A stretch of 64,000 nucleotides of DNA. Origin: Siphonodentalium dalli (Eukaryota; Mollusca; Scaphopoda; Gadilida; Siphonodentaliidae). Positions 35,434 to 50,400 of the stretch are shown piece after piece (position 1 is the first letter of the stretch; each line of letters starts with the position of its first letter). Below the pieces are notes generated by a model that did not search any database, was not told where the DNA came from, and saw only the letters and a list, made by a program, of their open reading frames with translations. Made by a program: the position numbers and the translations under genes. The stretch covers positions 21,516,991 through 21,580,990 of the forward strand of contig CP136061.1 in NCBI GenBank assembly GCA_032622095.1, read 5' to 3'.

Positions 35434-38400
35434 GTGAAACATTTTTATGGCAAAATTGCCTTAATTGGCCAAATACTGAAATAGGCTCTACGATATTATG
35501 TCCAGGGATGACACTGTGTTAGGCACACCGTCGGGTCGGGAGGCGACGTTAATGGCTGTCCCTGTGAAACAATGTGCATGAATACAGGAGTAGTCGGGCC
35601 CGGTGCGAAATCGGCCTCATAAGAATTCCTAGCTCCAGGGAAGCTCTAAAGATTTACACTCTTTAGAGCTTCAGATTGGGTCAGTAGTGGCCGGATCTGA
35701 TGCTCATACCTTTTCTAATTACAGGCGACAAAGGACTCCTGGTCGCAGATTCTGCTTGGTTCTCTTATTATGGTGACAATAAAGACAAGATTCCACCAAA
35801 AGTTCCGAAATCCGCGCCTTCATGAGCTAAAATAAAGACTTTTGTCATTTGTGCAAAAGAAATTGTTGTCTGTCTGTTTACGGAAGCGATATTTCACCAC
35901 ATGTTAATGCTGTTTGTCATGCGCAGTTCAATGTTTCATGATGGTCAATAAAACGTGTACTCCACCCCGAAGACGACTGTTGGAAATGTGTACTTGGAAG
36001 ATATTATGGAAAAACAAAATTCTTTTGCTAAATGTTATGCTACTATGCCAATTTATTACATATGTAATAAAAATATTACCGAAAAATTATCAACATATAC
36101 TTTTTAATAGAATTGTTGCTTCGAAAATATACTATTTAAAACGTGTACTCCAAGCCAGAATGAGAAAAAGTGTAGCCGAGTTAGATCATGCTTTATTACC
36201 CACTTCTACAAAATGTTGTATTATACTTTCAACAAGTTGTAGAAATATATTGGTGATATGAAGTAATTATTTTATTCAGTGAAACATAATCAGTTCTCAC
36301 ATTTGTCATGCATGGTGTCAAAAATGACATAATCACATCGTCGCGCATTGATAGCTGCGCGAACTGTGTTTGTATTCTAACACCCATAAGGTTTGCTTTC
36401 GTGTGCCTATTGCGTATATATATACAATAACAACATTTGTTCAAAATAAGCTTTAGTTATCAGAATCGATTTACTGCAACAGACTAATGCTATAAACCAG
36501 TCAACTGTATGGTAAAAAAAAGTCTCAAAACTTGTTAGGCCTATTTATGAACAATAAAATGGCGATATATTATCACTAAAGTGTCACTAAATAGGTTATT
36601 ATAATTAGCGTTTGTTTCGCTAATATGAAAACATGTTACACCTAAAAATATTTGCTTTTGGAAAAGAGCATTCCGTGTGAGTCTATTCCTGATATGGTAT
36701 AAATAAATAGCGTTTGTTTCACTACTGTGCGAACAACGGACGACCAGATGATGGTGCAAGTTTGTAGCTGTTAGTGCAGGGGGAAAACCAGGACAAAGAA
36801 AACTATAACAAAACGGCTACCATGAAGTCTGCTTATCCCAATCCCAGATACAGGACGAGAGTAGGTACCGTAATTAAACTGAACAAATAGACACTGAATG
36901 AAAAAAAAAACCCCGATATTGGCCAAATGTATGAGTCGGATCCGGAGTAGGGCAGTAGGCCTACACTTTTTAATGCTATTTCGATGTACACTTTATTATA
37001 ATAGGAGAATGATTGTTTTGTTCAACTTTTAATGAAGTTAACAATGGTATAAGTATATATACCGTATAGTGATGCAATTATACCATATATCTTCCGAGTA
37101 CCGGTACCGGTATACACACAATTTCCCCGAGTCGGCGTCGGGGCCGGAGTATGTCATTTTTTGACACCATGACAAATGTGAGAACTGATTATGTTTCACT
37201 GAATAAAATCATTACTTCATATCACCAATATATTTCTACAACTTGTTGAAAGTATAATACAACATTTTGTAGAAGTGGGTAATAAAGCATGATCTAACTC
37301 GGCTACACTTTTTCTCATTCTGGCTTGGAGTACACTTTTTAAATAGTATATTTTCGATGCAACAATTCTATTTAAAAGTATATGTTGATAATTTTTCGGT
37401 AATATTTTTATTACATATGTAATATATTGGCATAGTAGCATAACATTTAGCAAAAGAATTCAGTTTTTCCATAATATCTTCCAAGTACACATTTCCAACA
37501 GTCGTCTTCGGGGTGGAATACACGTTTTATTGACCATCATGAAACATTGAACTGCGCATGACAAACAGCATTAACATGTGGTGAAATATCGCTTCCGTAA
37601 ACAGACAGACAACAATTTCTTTTGCACAAATGACAAAAGTCTTTATTTTAGCTCATGAAGGCGCGGATTTCGGAACTTTTGGTGGAATCTTGTCTTTATT
37701 GTCACCATAATAAGATAACCAAGCAGAATCTGCGACCAGGAGCCCTTTGTCGCCTGTAATTAGAAAAGGTATGAGCATCAGATCCGGCCACTACTGACGA
37801 GATCTGAGTCTCATACATGTGTATATCATGTATGTGACTCAACTGGGTCTAAAGAATTCCGCCCCATATAATTAACAGATACCGGGTACATTGTAATGAT
37901 TGTTTAAAATTTGTCACGATGCTTGACGATACTAGTGGAGAAGAATTGTAGGCATCACACATATGTCCTGCAGACTGCTTTCATAAATAAAAAAAAAAAG
38001 CTGCTCGGAATCGGAAGTCGCGTATTTGACAGCTCTGATAAATATTTTACAAATCTCTTTTAAACCAATGCAAAGATCGCTGTTGGAATAAAATCTGATA
38101 GAATAACGGATATAGTTTAAACCAGAGTATCCATCAACATCGATCAGACAGAGTAAAGAGTTATTTTGGACGCAAAATGACCGTTTGGAATTTTCAAATT
38201 TTCAAATTTTTTTTCACCGGAAGTAACCAGTCTCCAATATAAACAATCACCTTGGACTTGACGGACATCACCAGTCACCGGTAAGATCGTTCCTTTCCAT
38301 TAACCTGTCTCATGTCAGCATAGATGAACATCATGTGGAGTAACATTTCCTACCAAGCAAAACCCACTGACTCTAGCAGTGATAAAAATCACCATCAATC

Positions 38401-41400
38401 CAGCAAATTCACGACCGCGAAGTTGAGATAGGAATTGTTCTGCCTCCTTCGCACGTGAATTATCACTACGATGGGATTACCTACGGCATCATCTATTCTC
38501 TCCCTGACTTACCTGTGTTTCCTGATAATCATCCTATCTTGGGACTGCGAACCGAACCCCGGGCCAGTGAAGTACCCATGTAAAGCATGCAGCAAACCTG
38601 TGCGATTGAACCAGGACGCCCTTCAGTGCGACCAGTGGTTGCATCGGAAATGCATGAACATGAATAAAGAAATGTATAAAATACATGGAGAAAGTGACGA
38701 CACGTGGATATGCTACGCTTGTGGGATGCCCAACTTCTCAACGAGCTTGTTTGAATCTTTCACAACAGATTCGACGTCTTTTCTCGTGAATGGATCAACA
38801 TCAAACATATCTGATATCTCAGACACCACGAGTAATGAAAGTTACTTCAACATCTCCAATCCAGGGTCTCCACAAACAGCCCTCGCATTTGGCTACGGCA
38901 ATCGGCAATGCCGAAGCGATTTGCTGAAGTAAACGGCTCCGACTACGGCAGTACACTGCCGTAGCGGATTGCGGACCCAGCACTGACATGTATGGCGTTC
39001 AGCTAGTTGAATATTCCATCAAAAGTTGAAAGTGAATAGACTCAAAACAATGAAAAGTCAAACTACAAAAACGAGAGTTAAATTTATCTTACCCATGGTC
39101 AAATTCGTGCATGACAAAAGAAATAACTCGATTAAAACAGTTATGTAGCTGATGACCACCGACTACCGGGAACTCGAAGGTAAGTGACAAATTCACCATG
39201 AAATTGAATCCAAGTTATGTTAGCAGCCCTGCGTCAATTCAACAATCCCGGATAATCGACAATGTCGGCTTCTTTGAAGGTGCACCGCGCTTTACAAGAA
39301 AGTTGGTACACTCCGTACAGCTCAGTAAATAGTATTTTAGTCACGGTGTAGCATTGCAGCCAGTCTGGACACACGCGTTAACATTGTAGCAAAAACGCTG
39401 TACCCACGTGCGATCTGATCACAATGTGTCAAAGACCAATGAGTGATGTGGGTTTACCGTTACGCGTGAGTGACTGTCGCATCCTTGACATATATACACA
39501 CGGGCACGTGGTTATACAAATACAACAGAGTTTAATTGATGGAAATAGGTCAGCCAGCTGCTGATCAGTGATGTGACAATCTATTGAAGTCAGTAAACTC
39601 CGTTAAAGTATGTTTGGTTCAAACATATTTATTGTAACTCAATTTACAAGGGATTTTGGGGACAATTTATAACAACTTAAGGGATTGGGGACAAGTTATA
39701 ACAACTTAAGGTGGCCCCTCTCCCAACAATATTTACATAAATGTTTAAACAAGATGAATAACAGATATAATGTACATGTGATAATAAGAATGTTGATGAT
39801 GATGATATCTGGTGATTGATGTTATACCGGCCCTGAGATCCTCTCCTATATATATCATGCCATGCCGTAAATTGTTTACGATTGTTCTTCTATTCGTTAA
39901 GTGAAAGTTTGGTTTCTGATATATATGTTTGTACAATGTAAAAGAGTAGTTGGTTGGTTAAAGTCTGATAACATTGGTGCACGTTTGAAACATGCAAATT
40001 TAGAGCATTTATTTAACAAACTGTCGGAAGTATACGGGAAGGCAATTTACGTGCCGGAAAGTATACTTAGTATAGCCAATTATAGTTTGACGTCACCAGC
40101 TGACGTCATTGTGAAAAATTGACGGTGACCTTGCATCACTAGATAAATAAAGCGATTTTGAAAAATACGATGGGCGTTAAAAAACTGACAGTTGATGGTT
40201 GGGGTGTGGGGTGCATTAGCTATGATTTGGCCAGTGACGGAGACACTGTAGAGCGGGTGTTCTGTGTGGTTTGTCGGGAAGTATACGGGGAAACATCGGG
40301 AACAAGTGGTTTATTGAAATTCCAACACCGTGGTAAAGTAAAGGATGTCAAAGTCGACAAATGGGTATCTGGAACCACAGTTATCAAAAAGTGCAATGCA
40401 ATTGACCATGTATCAAAATCGAATATCCACCGGATAGCTATAATGAAAAAAAGGTCTGACACACACAGCATCAACTCGACTGATATTGAAAACATTCAGA
40501 GAACAACTTCCAGTACTACCAGTACCACTACCTTGAGTTCACCATTTTCGTGTACAAGTCAATTAACTCTTAAGGAATCCATGAAGAAACTATCAGAATA
40601 TCAAAGGAAACAATTAGTAATGAAATTTCAAATAGCCCACTACATTGGCCAAAACAATAAATCTTTTAAGGACTATGAGAACATTGCTAAATTTGAACGA
40701 GATATCCACAATGTAGACCTGGGTAAAGCATATTTGAGGGGCAGTGCATGCAGGGAAATGGTAGCCGATCTTGCCGACACCATAAAATTCAACACGATTA
40801 CAAAGCCCCTGAATGATGGCGTCTCTAAATATTTCACCGTCGTCTATGATGGATCTAGCAGTGCTAAAACAAGCGACGAGAAGGAGTTATACGTCATCAA
40901 GATGTGTCAAAATGGAAAGCCAATATTCCATGTAATGTCCCTGGAAGAGCCGGATGATGCTGGGGCCGAAGGGCTGAAGCGCGCATTCGAAAATAGCATT
41001 AAAAAGCAAAAATTTGAATTTGACATCTGTAATCACTTGGTTGGAGTGGGGAGTGACGGCACGAATGCAAATCATAAACTCTATCGGTTGATACGTGAAG
41101 ATATAGGCGAACATCTGTTGATGGGATGGTGTGTGAATCACCGAAGTGAATTGGGTTTGCACGACAGCGTCAAATCTTCTGACCTAAATAGCCAGTGCGA
41201 TGAAGACCTCGCCAACGCTCACAAAACGTTCAAGCGAGCACCGTTACGGTGGCGCTTAATGAAGCGCCAAGCAAACTTCATGGAAGCAAATTTGTATAAA
41301 TATAAGAGGCCATCGGGTACACGTTGGGTAGCACACCAGGTACAAGCTTCAGACAATTATATACGAAACCTTCCAATATTCATCGGTTTCTGCAATCATC

Positions 41401-44400
41401 AGATAGCTTCTCCATATAACAATACCATGAAGGAATTTGTCCCAAGGTTAACAGGATATCTAAAAGATTCCATGAAGCTTGAGCGTTTAATCTACATATG
41501 TGCACGAAGGGATATCCTCGCTCACGTGACACCCTTCTCTCTATGTTTGGAGAAGCAATCTTTGCTTATGACAGAAGCAATATCCACGATTAAATCCGCA
41601 ATATCCACTCTGGAAACACTTCATTCCACAATCGAAGAAAAGGGCTCAGCCGTGTTCTATAGTAGTGCACATTTCCCTACAATGTCAAAGCTATGTTGGC
41701 CATTCATCGAAGAAGACAAAGGAAATAAATATGCACCAAGATCAACCCGAAGTGACAACCCGAACGCTGAGCTGGAAGACAAATCTGTAACATTCCATGG
41801 ATACTCGATGTCCACAAAACTCGACAAGGCTCTCGAAACTGTCTGTACCGAAATATCAGCAGTCGTGAAAAAAATGATAAACAACCTCAAAGAACGTTTC
41901 ACCGATTTGATGACCCCTCTGTACGTTAGTGTTGCCGAAATACTAGACACCAAAACTTACCAATTGAAAAAAGTGTCTGAGTTGCGAACGCATTTAAACA
42001 GGGTCGTCAACCACTTCAAATGTTTACTGGAACATAACGGCTGTAATCTTGATAATCTCAACACTGAGTTGACCACGGCACATTCACATATTGAAACATT
42101 TCTTATTAACTATTCTCCGGAAAAAGCATGGCCTGCCTTGTTCCTTTCAGGAACACATCTTTGCATTGGAAACTTTCTCCAAGTTATCGAGATTTGTGTA
42201 GTGCTTCCCATTTCCAGTGCTGAAGCGGAAAGGGTGTTTAGTTCTTTTACAAAAATTCTAAACAAAGAACGACAATCCCTCAACCATAACACAATTGAAC
42301 ATTTGCTAATTCTGAGAGGGGAACCCGTTTCTGGTGACTCGAAACTTTACGATATGGCAATTGAACGATTCATGTCTCGCGACACAGGAGTGGTTGATGC
42401 AAAGAGTGGACCACGAAGAGTTGATGGGTACACAACAAAACCGAAACGCAAGCGTTGTAACAAAAAAGACTCTCCCAGAAAACGAACCTGCCTTTTCTTG
42501 CCATCGGAAGATATCGACAAACACCATGCGCCGGAGTCAGATGCCAACGTTGAGCACTATGAATCAGGCGAAGACACCGACTTTGCAGTCGATGACATCG
42601 ACTTGGATGAGTTTTCCTCAACCGCTGAATCTGACACAGAATCTGAATCTGAGTCAGAGTCAGACTGACATCATTCGACGTCATGCAACTTCTGCAAATT
42701 GAATTTAGTTCGCCTGATTCACAGTGAACAACATTGATCTTTGACATCGGTGCACTGCGGTGTTTATTATTTCTGTGCATGTTAATCAATTATTTCGTAT
42801 GAAATAAATTTTAGCTTCTTTACCTTCATCTGGTGTGGGTTAAATTGCATATATAATAGTAATTGTAATAAGGTGCAACTCTTGTACACTGGACATAGAG
42901 AAATCATACCTGAATATCAGTGCAGATGTTTGTAGCTCACGATGACAGATAATTGAATTTAACCAATCGAGTGAGCCGATTCGTTTCAACTTGGGGGAAG
43001 GCGGGACTTCACACTAATGATTGACGTGCGTCAGTGATATATTCTGACAGCCGGTTCCTGATAAGTGCTTTGATGTTTGACACTTTGTCACGAGTTCTCG
43101 CGCATTATGATTATTTACCGTTGAGTGTTAAATTGTATAAACATATTTGTTTTATTTGCTATTCCAATCATCTAAGTGCCCGTAACTTTACGACTGATAA
43201 TCAGGTATGATGTATCCATGTCCAGGTTTATAATACTGGTTGGTGACAGAGTTTGAAATAAGGAATTTGCCATTTTGAAGCAACGTCATTCAAGAAACTG
43301 CATAATTTAATTTCACAACGGGGCATGGCAAGTTCTGTCATTATTCAATAGTCATTCGATCCCACGGCCGTGGTTCTGGTTACTCTTAGTGGGTATCACA
43401 TAAACGATTTATATATTCCAGGAACAAAATAGATAGTACACATCTTCTTGTAAACGTTTTATGATTAGTCATACAAATGTTGACAAAACAGCAATTAAAC
43501 AACATGTTTTCACAGGATGTAAAAATGCCGTAGTCACTGCCGAAGCACATCAAATTGGCTACGGCATTCTACTGCCGTAGCAAACAAATCTGAATTGCCA
43601 GGGCTGCCACAAATGACATCCTCGCCTAAAATCGCTAGACAGAAGAAAAACACAGATTCTGGCAAGCAGATGCGAGTGTTAACCATCAACTTCCGAAGCT
43701 TGAAATCAAAACGCGAGAGCTTCTGGACGGCATTAGAGGTGTGTTCACCCGACATCGTGGTGGGATGTGAAACCTGGTTAAAGCCATCCGTCCTCGACTC
43801 GGAACTAGTACCATCTGGATACAAGGTCTGCACCAGGCGGGATCGCCCAGACGGATACGGCGGGGTGATAATAATCAGTAAGACCAGTCTATCATCTCAG
43901 GAACTCCATAAATCTCAAAATGTGGATTTTGTCGCAGCATCATTCGACACGAAACATCAACAGAAACCGCTAGTTGTTGGAGCTGTGTACAGACCAACGG
44001 ATAACAACACAGAGTACAGTACAGCCCTATACTCAGAGATAGAAACACTTTGTCGAAAGTACAGCCCCAACCCAACCTGGATAACGGGAGATTTCAACCT
44101 TCCAGACATTTGTTGGGAAACACATGAAGTCAAGGGCACTGCATACTGCAACGCAATCAATAAAGACCTACTGTCAACAATCGGCACTTGCGGCCTTAAA
44201 CAAATCATCAACTTTCCCACAAGGAAAAAAGTTATTCTTGATTTGTTTCTCACAAACAGACCATCACTAGTGACCAGAGCGAAGGACCTACCAGGACTAA
44301 GCGACCATTCCATTGTCTGTGTTGAGTCCTGTATTGTCTGTAGCACGAAGAAGCCAATAAAGAGGAAAATACATTTATGGACCAAAGCTGATACAACCAA

Positions 44401-47400
44401 CCTCGCACAAGATGCCAAGGTTTTCTCTGACAAAATTTAGCGAAAAACACGAGAAGACAGACAACGTCAATGACTTATGGCATGAAATGAAACAAGCTTT
44501 CCTCGGAATCATGGAAGAACATGTTCCATCAAAATACACAAGCACAAGATTTAACCAACCGTGGATAGATAGAGACATCATCAGAATGACCAGGAGGAAA
44601 AAACGAGCTTACAAAAAAGCTAAAAAGACAGACAACAAAAAAGACTGGCAACGTTTCAACCAACTGAAAAAAGTCATCCAAAAATCGTGCAAAAAGAGAT
44701 ATAACAAATATGTGAATGAGATGGTATCGGACTCAGCAAACCCACGGAAGCTATGGTCATTTATCAAGAGCAAGAAGAATGACAACACCGGCGTGGCTCC
44801 ATTAAAGAAAGACGGGATAACATACACCGATCCCAAATTAAGGGCTGAAATATTAAACACCCAGTTTTCATCGGTCTTCACAGTAGAAGATACATCCAAC
44901 ATCCCAGATCTTGCAACACCAGAAGCTTCCAACAAAGATCTGACAATCGGAGTGGAAGGCGTCCTGAAGCTCCTGCGGAACAGCAACCCACACAAAGCTA
45001 CCGGACCTGACGGCATACCAGCACAGTTCTTAAAAACCACATAATTTTCAATAGCACCAGCAGTAACACTGTTATTCCAGGCATCAATTCATCGAGGCAA
45101 AATCCCTGACGATTGGAGATCAGCACTCATAACACCGCTGTTCAAGAAAGGGGACAGGACACAACCAGCAAACTATCGTCCCGTATCGCTCACTTCAATT
45201 ATGTGTAAACATCTTGAACATATCATCCATAGCCATATAATCTCCTATCTTGACTCCAACAAACTGCTAACTGATTCCCAACATGGCTTCCGCAAGAAGA
45301 GGTCATGTGTGACACAACTTATCACAGCAGTGGACGACTTGGCTAAAGGCCTAGCCAATGGCGAACAGATCGACTGTGTGTTCCTGGACTTTGCCAAGGC
45401 GTTCGACAAAGTCCCTCACCAACGCCTACTTCTCAAGCTCAGACACCTTGGTATCAACGAAGGGCTCATCATCTGGATTGAAGATTTTCTGCGAAACCGA
45501 TCACAACAAGTTGTCCTCGAAGGATGCACATCACCATCTGCACCAGTAATATCCGGCGTTCCACAAAGTACAGTCATGGGACATGTGCACTTCCGACTCC
45601 GAGTACGGTGCGATAATACGCAAAATTGCGGTAAATGCACCTTATCAGAAGAAGAAGATACCCAAATGAACGAAAGGGGGTGACACGTACTGACCATTTC
45701 AGTGTCAGTGATGCTGAAGGGGTCATTGTCGCCATATTTTGGGTACCCAGCTTTGGGAATAGTTGTTTTAGGTATCCAGCTTGACCTTTGCAGTTTAATG
45801 TGATATATATGTTGTAAATAATAAAGTTATATCGCCAAGAAAAAACAATTATTAGCCAGAAATATCAATTTTGCATGTTAGTACTCTAGCGCCAATTGAT
45901 AGCATACAACATTTATTGGACAATTTTGTGCTCAAAACAATGCAAAGGTCAAGTTGGGTACCTAAAACACCTAAGTACCCAACATATCAGTATGCGGGCC
46001 TTCGATTATGAGGCGTGCGATCGCGCTCGCGCACCATAGCACGCCTGAAATTAAATCTTGGCGAGTAATTAATCACACTCCTCGGCGATATTCGGCGCAC
46101 GATTGAAAAAGGGTTTATAATAACGATCAACCTTGTTTGCTGGAGAAGACTGACAGACATGCCGTATACGACGGAAGTAATTGTTTTAAGTTTTGCGCAT
46201 GCGCTAGAACATTATTATAGTCAGGTGCGTTTAGCGATGTCGTCGCATTCGTATGTAGGTCTGAGGAATTCTCGGCTAGATATTGTTACCAACATGACAT
46301 ATTTAAATTAATCCCACCGTGCACCCCATCACCAATGCAACGTAATTTTGGTACCATGATTGTGTTGCGTTCTAAATGAAGCCGCCCCGATGGGCGGTGA
46401 AGATGAATAGAAATTGAAACTTGAGTTCGGGGCAATCAAACATTATTTTTTTAAATATCGATAGATTTCACACAGCAGGAAACTCTCACGTGGTTACGTG
46501 GTCTCTGACCGCATTTCATAACAACTTACATCCAATGGAAGCATTACGACGCAATTCGAGAATGGAGTTTTAATTACTTCAATGTGGAGAATACATGTGT
46601 ACAAGATGAATCACAATGGTGATAAATTTGATTTAATTTTGAGTCTTCGTTCGTCATTTTATACCCCCGAAATATCCACCAAAATCACACGCCTGGGTTT
46701 CAGGTTAGGCGAGTGACCAACCACACTCCTGCATTTTACAGAATCGAAGGCCTGAGTATGTTGCGACAAAGACCCCTTCAGTATATAAGTGAAGTTCATT
46801 GTGGTGTTATAACTAAGATAACATGATTGTGCACTTCACAATTAGCCTACAAAGACATTCTCAAATTAAGTTGCGTCTCTATAACTGGAAGGTTCCTGAT
46901 CCTGACACATTCAGTTGCGGACTTTACAATTAGCCAACATAAATACTATCTCAATCAATTTAAGCCGATTTAAGGCTTCATCCAACTCCCATCTAATTAA
47001 CGGGGCCGTCTTCTCTGGGGCTGTCTTCATATGCGGCTGTCTTTGCGTGGGGCCGACCTCCAGATACCATGTACATACGTTAAAAAACCGTACCATGACA
47101 ATGAAGTCACAGATAAAATTGCAAAAATACCTGATTAAAATTTGAGTCATCCGACTCACGGGACAAAGTGGAAATAATTAGGCACTTCTATGAGCCTTCC
47201 CTGTGCTATCCTGGGCATTGGGCCAAATAAACTCACTCAGTTGTTGTTGGTATCTGTAATGGCATTATGATGCGTCAGTGTTTTGATGTCTCGAGTTCCA
47301 GCACGAAAGGATATGCGTCTTTATTATATACTTGCCCATGAATTATAAGGTTTTAGCAGTGAGATATAAGTGATATCCCACTAGTGAGATATCGATATCT

Positions 47401-50400
47401 CACTGGTATTATTGCGCCTGAATGACCGGCTCCATATTTTCAGGCCTGATCATCTCAGTGTAATGCCATAAATAATCGACCCATAATTCTGCTGTGGTTA
47501 AGGAGTCGATTATTTAGGGCATTACTGTACACTGAGATGATCAGGCCTGAAAATATGGTGCCGGTCATTTGCAAAATCTATACTTTTTGAGTGTTTTAAA
47601 TATGGGACTATTTTTTTGGGCCACTCGTGGAAATTCAATGTTTTGTCATCACTCATGAAATATAACCCATATCCACTGAAAAAGTGTGGATATCCTCTAT
47701 CTCTTTTTCTTCTTCACTGGATAATATGATCATATGTGCAACGTAGCAGTTGGAGCAATCACATATGCTGTGATTTAATATCACAGTAATCACAGGATGA
47801 TAATTATCACAAATTAGGCTAAGCCCTGGGAATCAGTCCTCATATCAGTTTGATAGTTTTGAACTGTGACACAGAACGGATATCAGGGTTACCATTACAG
47901 TTATAGAGTCCAGGCACGTGCTCCTTGTGGTCAAGTTTAGGGATCCCGTCCTGGCTAGGGTTAGGGTTAGGATCCCATCCTTACTGGTCGCATTCCGATT
48001 TAATATTTGGTCAAAATTGGCCCACAAGCAAGAAAATGCAAATGAGTGCCACTTTTGTCGCCGCTGCACTGGCTAGAGGGGTGCAATTTTAGGCTTTTCT
48101 TGGATACATTGGAATGCCCACCACAGTTTGTTTGGTCGAAAATAGGCCCAAAAATGCCGAAACGCTAATGGATGCCAACTCCTGCTGCCACCTCATGGAT
48201 TTTTTAATTGCCTGTTATCCATCCTGATCAGATATCCCCATATCAGGCACGATGACGCATGTATGGCTGTTTTATCTCAAATGTTTGCTTTATATCTCAA
48301 TTTTTGACTTTTAACAAAAATCTAACTGGCATTCCCTTAACTACCAGTTACAGCAATTGACCCTCGTGCGTCCGTCCGTGCGTCCGTGCGTCCGTCCGTG
48401 CGTCCGAGATTGGGTACCTTCATGGTGTAATCAACTCCTCCTACAGTTTTAAACGTAGAGATTTGAAACTCTGGGATATTGTTCCTAACATGTTGGTGAT
48501 TTGCAACATCTATATAGCTAATCAAAAATATAATTTATTCCATATTTTTGGGGGGGTTTTCGACTTAGAAAATTTTGGAACATTTTTGCCTTTTGGATGA
48601 GATTGGGTACCTTCATGGTGTAATCAACTCCTCCTACAGTTTTAAATGTAGAGATTTGAAACTCTGGGATATTGTTCCTAACATGTTGGTGATTTGCAAC
48701 ATCTATATAGCTAATCAAAAATATAATTTTTTCCATATTTTTGGGGGGGTTTTCGACTTAGAAAATTTGGAACATTTTTGCCTTTTGGATGAGATTGGGT
48801 ACCTTCATGGTGTAATCAACTCCTCCTACAGTTTTAAATGTAGAGATTTGAAACTCTGGGATATTGTTCCTAACATGTTGGTGATTTGCAGCATCTATAT
48901 AGCTAATACAAAAATATCATTTTTGTCGCGTTTGCATGCATTTGTTCATCAGGTTGTTTTGTCCAAGAAATTTTGCAAAGAAATTTTGCGGTGGTTTGCA
49001 ACATCTATATACTGTATAACATTGTTGCAAATAGTATCCTTCTAACAAATCCAATCATGAAGTTTACCACTCGAGTCGGGGGACATGTGGTCTGCGACCT
49101 TTTATTATTGTAATTACAAGTTTAATAATTTAGTGCTCACAAGTTCACAACCATGGCATTATGACCAATTCACACAAGGTGATGATATTTAGTGTACAAC
49201 TACAACATGTATAACTGTAATATTCAGTAATTCTTTTTTCCAGGTCACTCCATCAGATATTTCATGTTTTACTGATTTTCCGTTATCAAGCTCGACTCAA
49301 CAAGGTAATTCCTTTAATATCTACCCAGCAGGCATTTCAAATTCTCATTGGAAATAAATTGTTGCTGGAAATATTTTCTTAATACCTAATTGAGAAATTT
49401 CTTTAGCACGCGTTCATATTAACTAAATTATTATACACTTGATCAAATACAAGTAACATCATTTTGACTTGTATGATACTGCCTTTTGTCTTCTCATCAC
49501 ATTAACTTTTGAATGGAAGTTTTATTCTTTATTAATCTGTAATTATCGGCCACAAGCATAGATTTTGAGTGGGATATTCAAATGGGTTCTGTCTGTCTGT
49601 AAATCCGTCCGAACTTTGGAGCTCTATTTCTTCAACCCCCTACACATTTTAGCACAGGAAGCCTGCATGAGATAATTGAGATATTCCTGTCTCACACCAC
49701 ACGTTACTGTGGTCTTACTCCACCCACGTGGCTGATTTACATACTTAATTAAGAGCCCACACTATATTAATGAGCCATCAGCATATCTTGTGTAAACTAA
49801 TACAATGGTGAGCAACAGTAACACTTCAAGTTTCAAGTCAATTAAAATAGACAAATTTTGGATGTTAATAAAAATGGTCATATGCACCCAACAGGTTAAC
49901 CACAGAGAACCTTCAAAATAAGTCCACGTGCATACTCAGAGTTACAAAAATGTGCTATAAACAAATATAGGCATGAACACATTCGATCAAATGCAGGGCC
50001 AATTCTCCAAAGCGAAACAGGCAGTACTTGTACATTTCGTAAACATAATATACAAAATAGTTCCACATTCAACACATTCATAACTTCTTTTATGGACATT
50101 CTGATCACCTTTAAAATTAGTTGATAATTTTTCATGTGGATTTTTATATTTGGTGATTTCTTTCTGTATTCTGTATTCTGCATTTATCTACATATTCACA
50201 CTAGTTTTTGCACTTATTATCTGAACATTTCCCACCAATGAATTTGAATTCTTCTTCACTTGTATTATTGTTTTGTTTAGCTGATGTCTGCTCCTATATT
50301 CTTTAACATCCCTCCAGATGAATTTTTTCGTTTAGCTGACGTCTGGTCATATATTCTATAACATCCCTCCAGATGAATAATAGACCGTTCCAATATATAC

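Larger units (their letters stand above)
38471..45582 (+). mobile_element. CR1/L2-like non-LTR retrotransposon, split by a hAT element
   Basis: Reading frame in two parts: 38471-38876 (signal-like stretch, 2A-like motif, PHD finger) and 43607-45582 (AP endonuclease, RT). The 4,730 bp between is a hAT insertion. Decay is limited to one +1 frameshift in the A run 44432-44435, a TAA at 45042-45044 and loss of everything after RT motif 4. The true 5' end, upstream of 38471, is not defined. Such elements copy themselves by target-primed reverse transcription. This one is dead as it lacks the YADD active-site motif. Confidence 0.9.

Noticed and set aside
41657-42789. Minus-strand frames opposite the hAT transposase
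   Set aside because: Shadows of the real plus-strand transposase frame; no motifs.
47950-47975. Interstitial telomere repeat (TAGGGTTAGGGTTAGG)
   Set aside because: Only two to three units; too short to support a telomere fusion or healing event.
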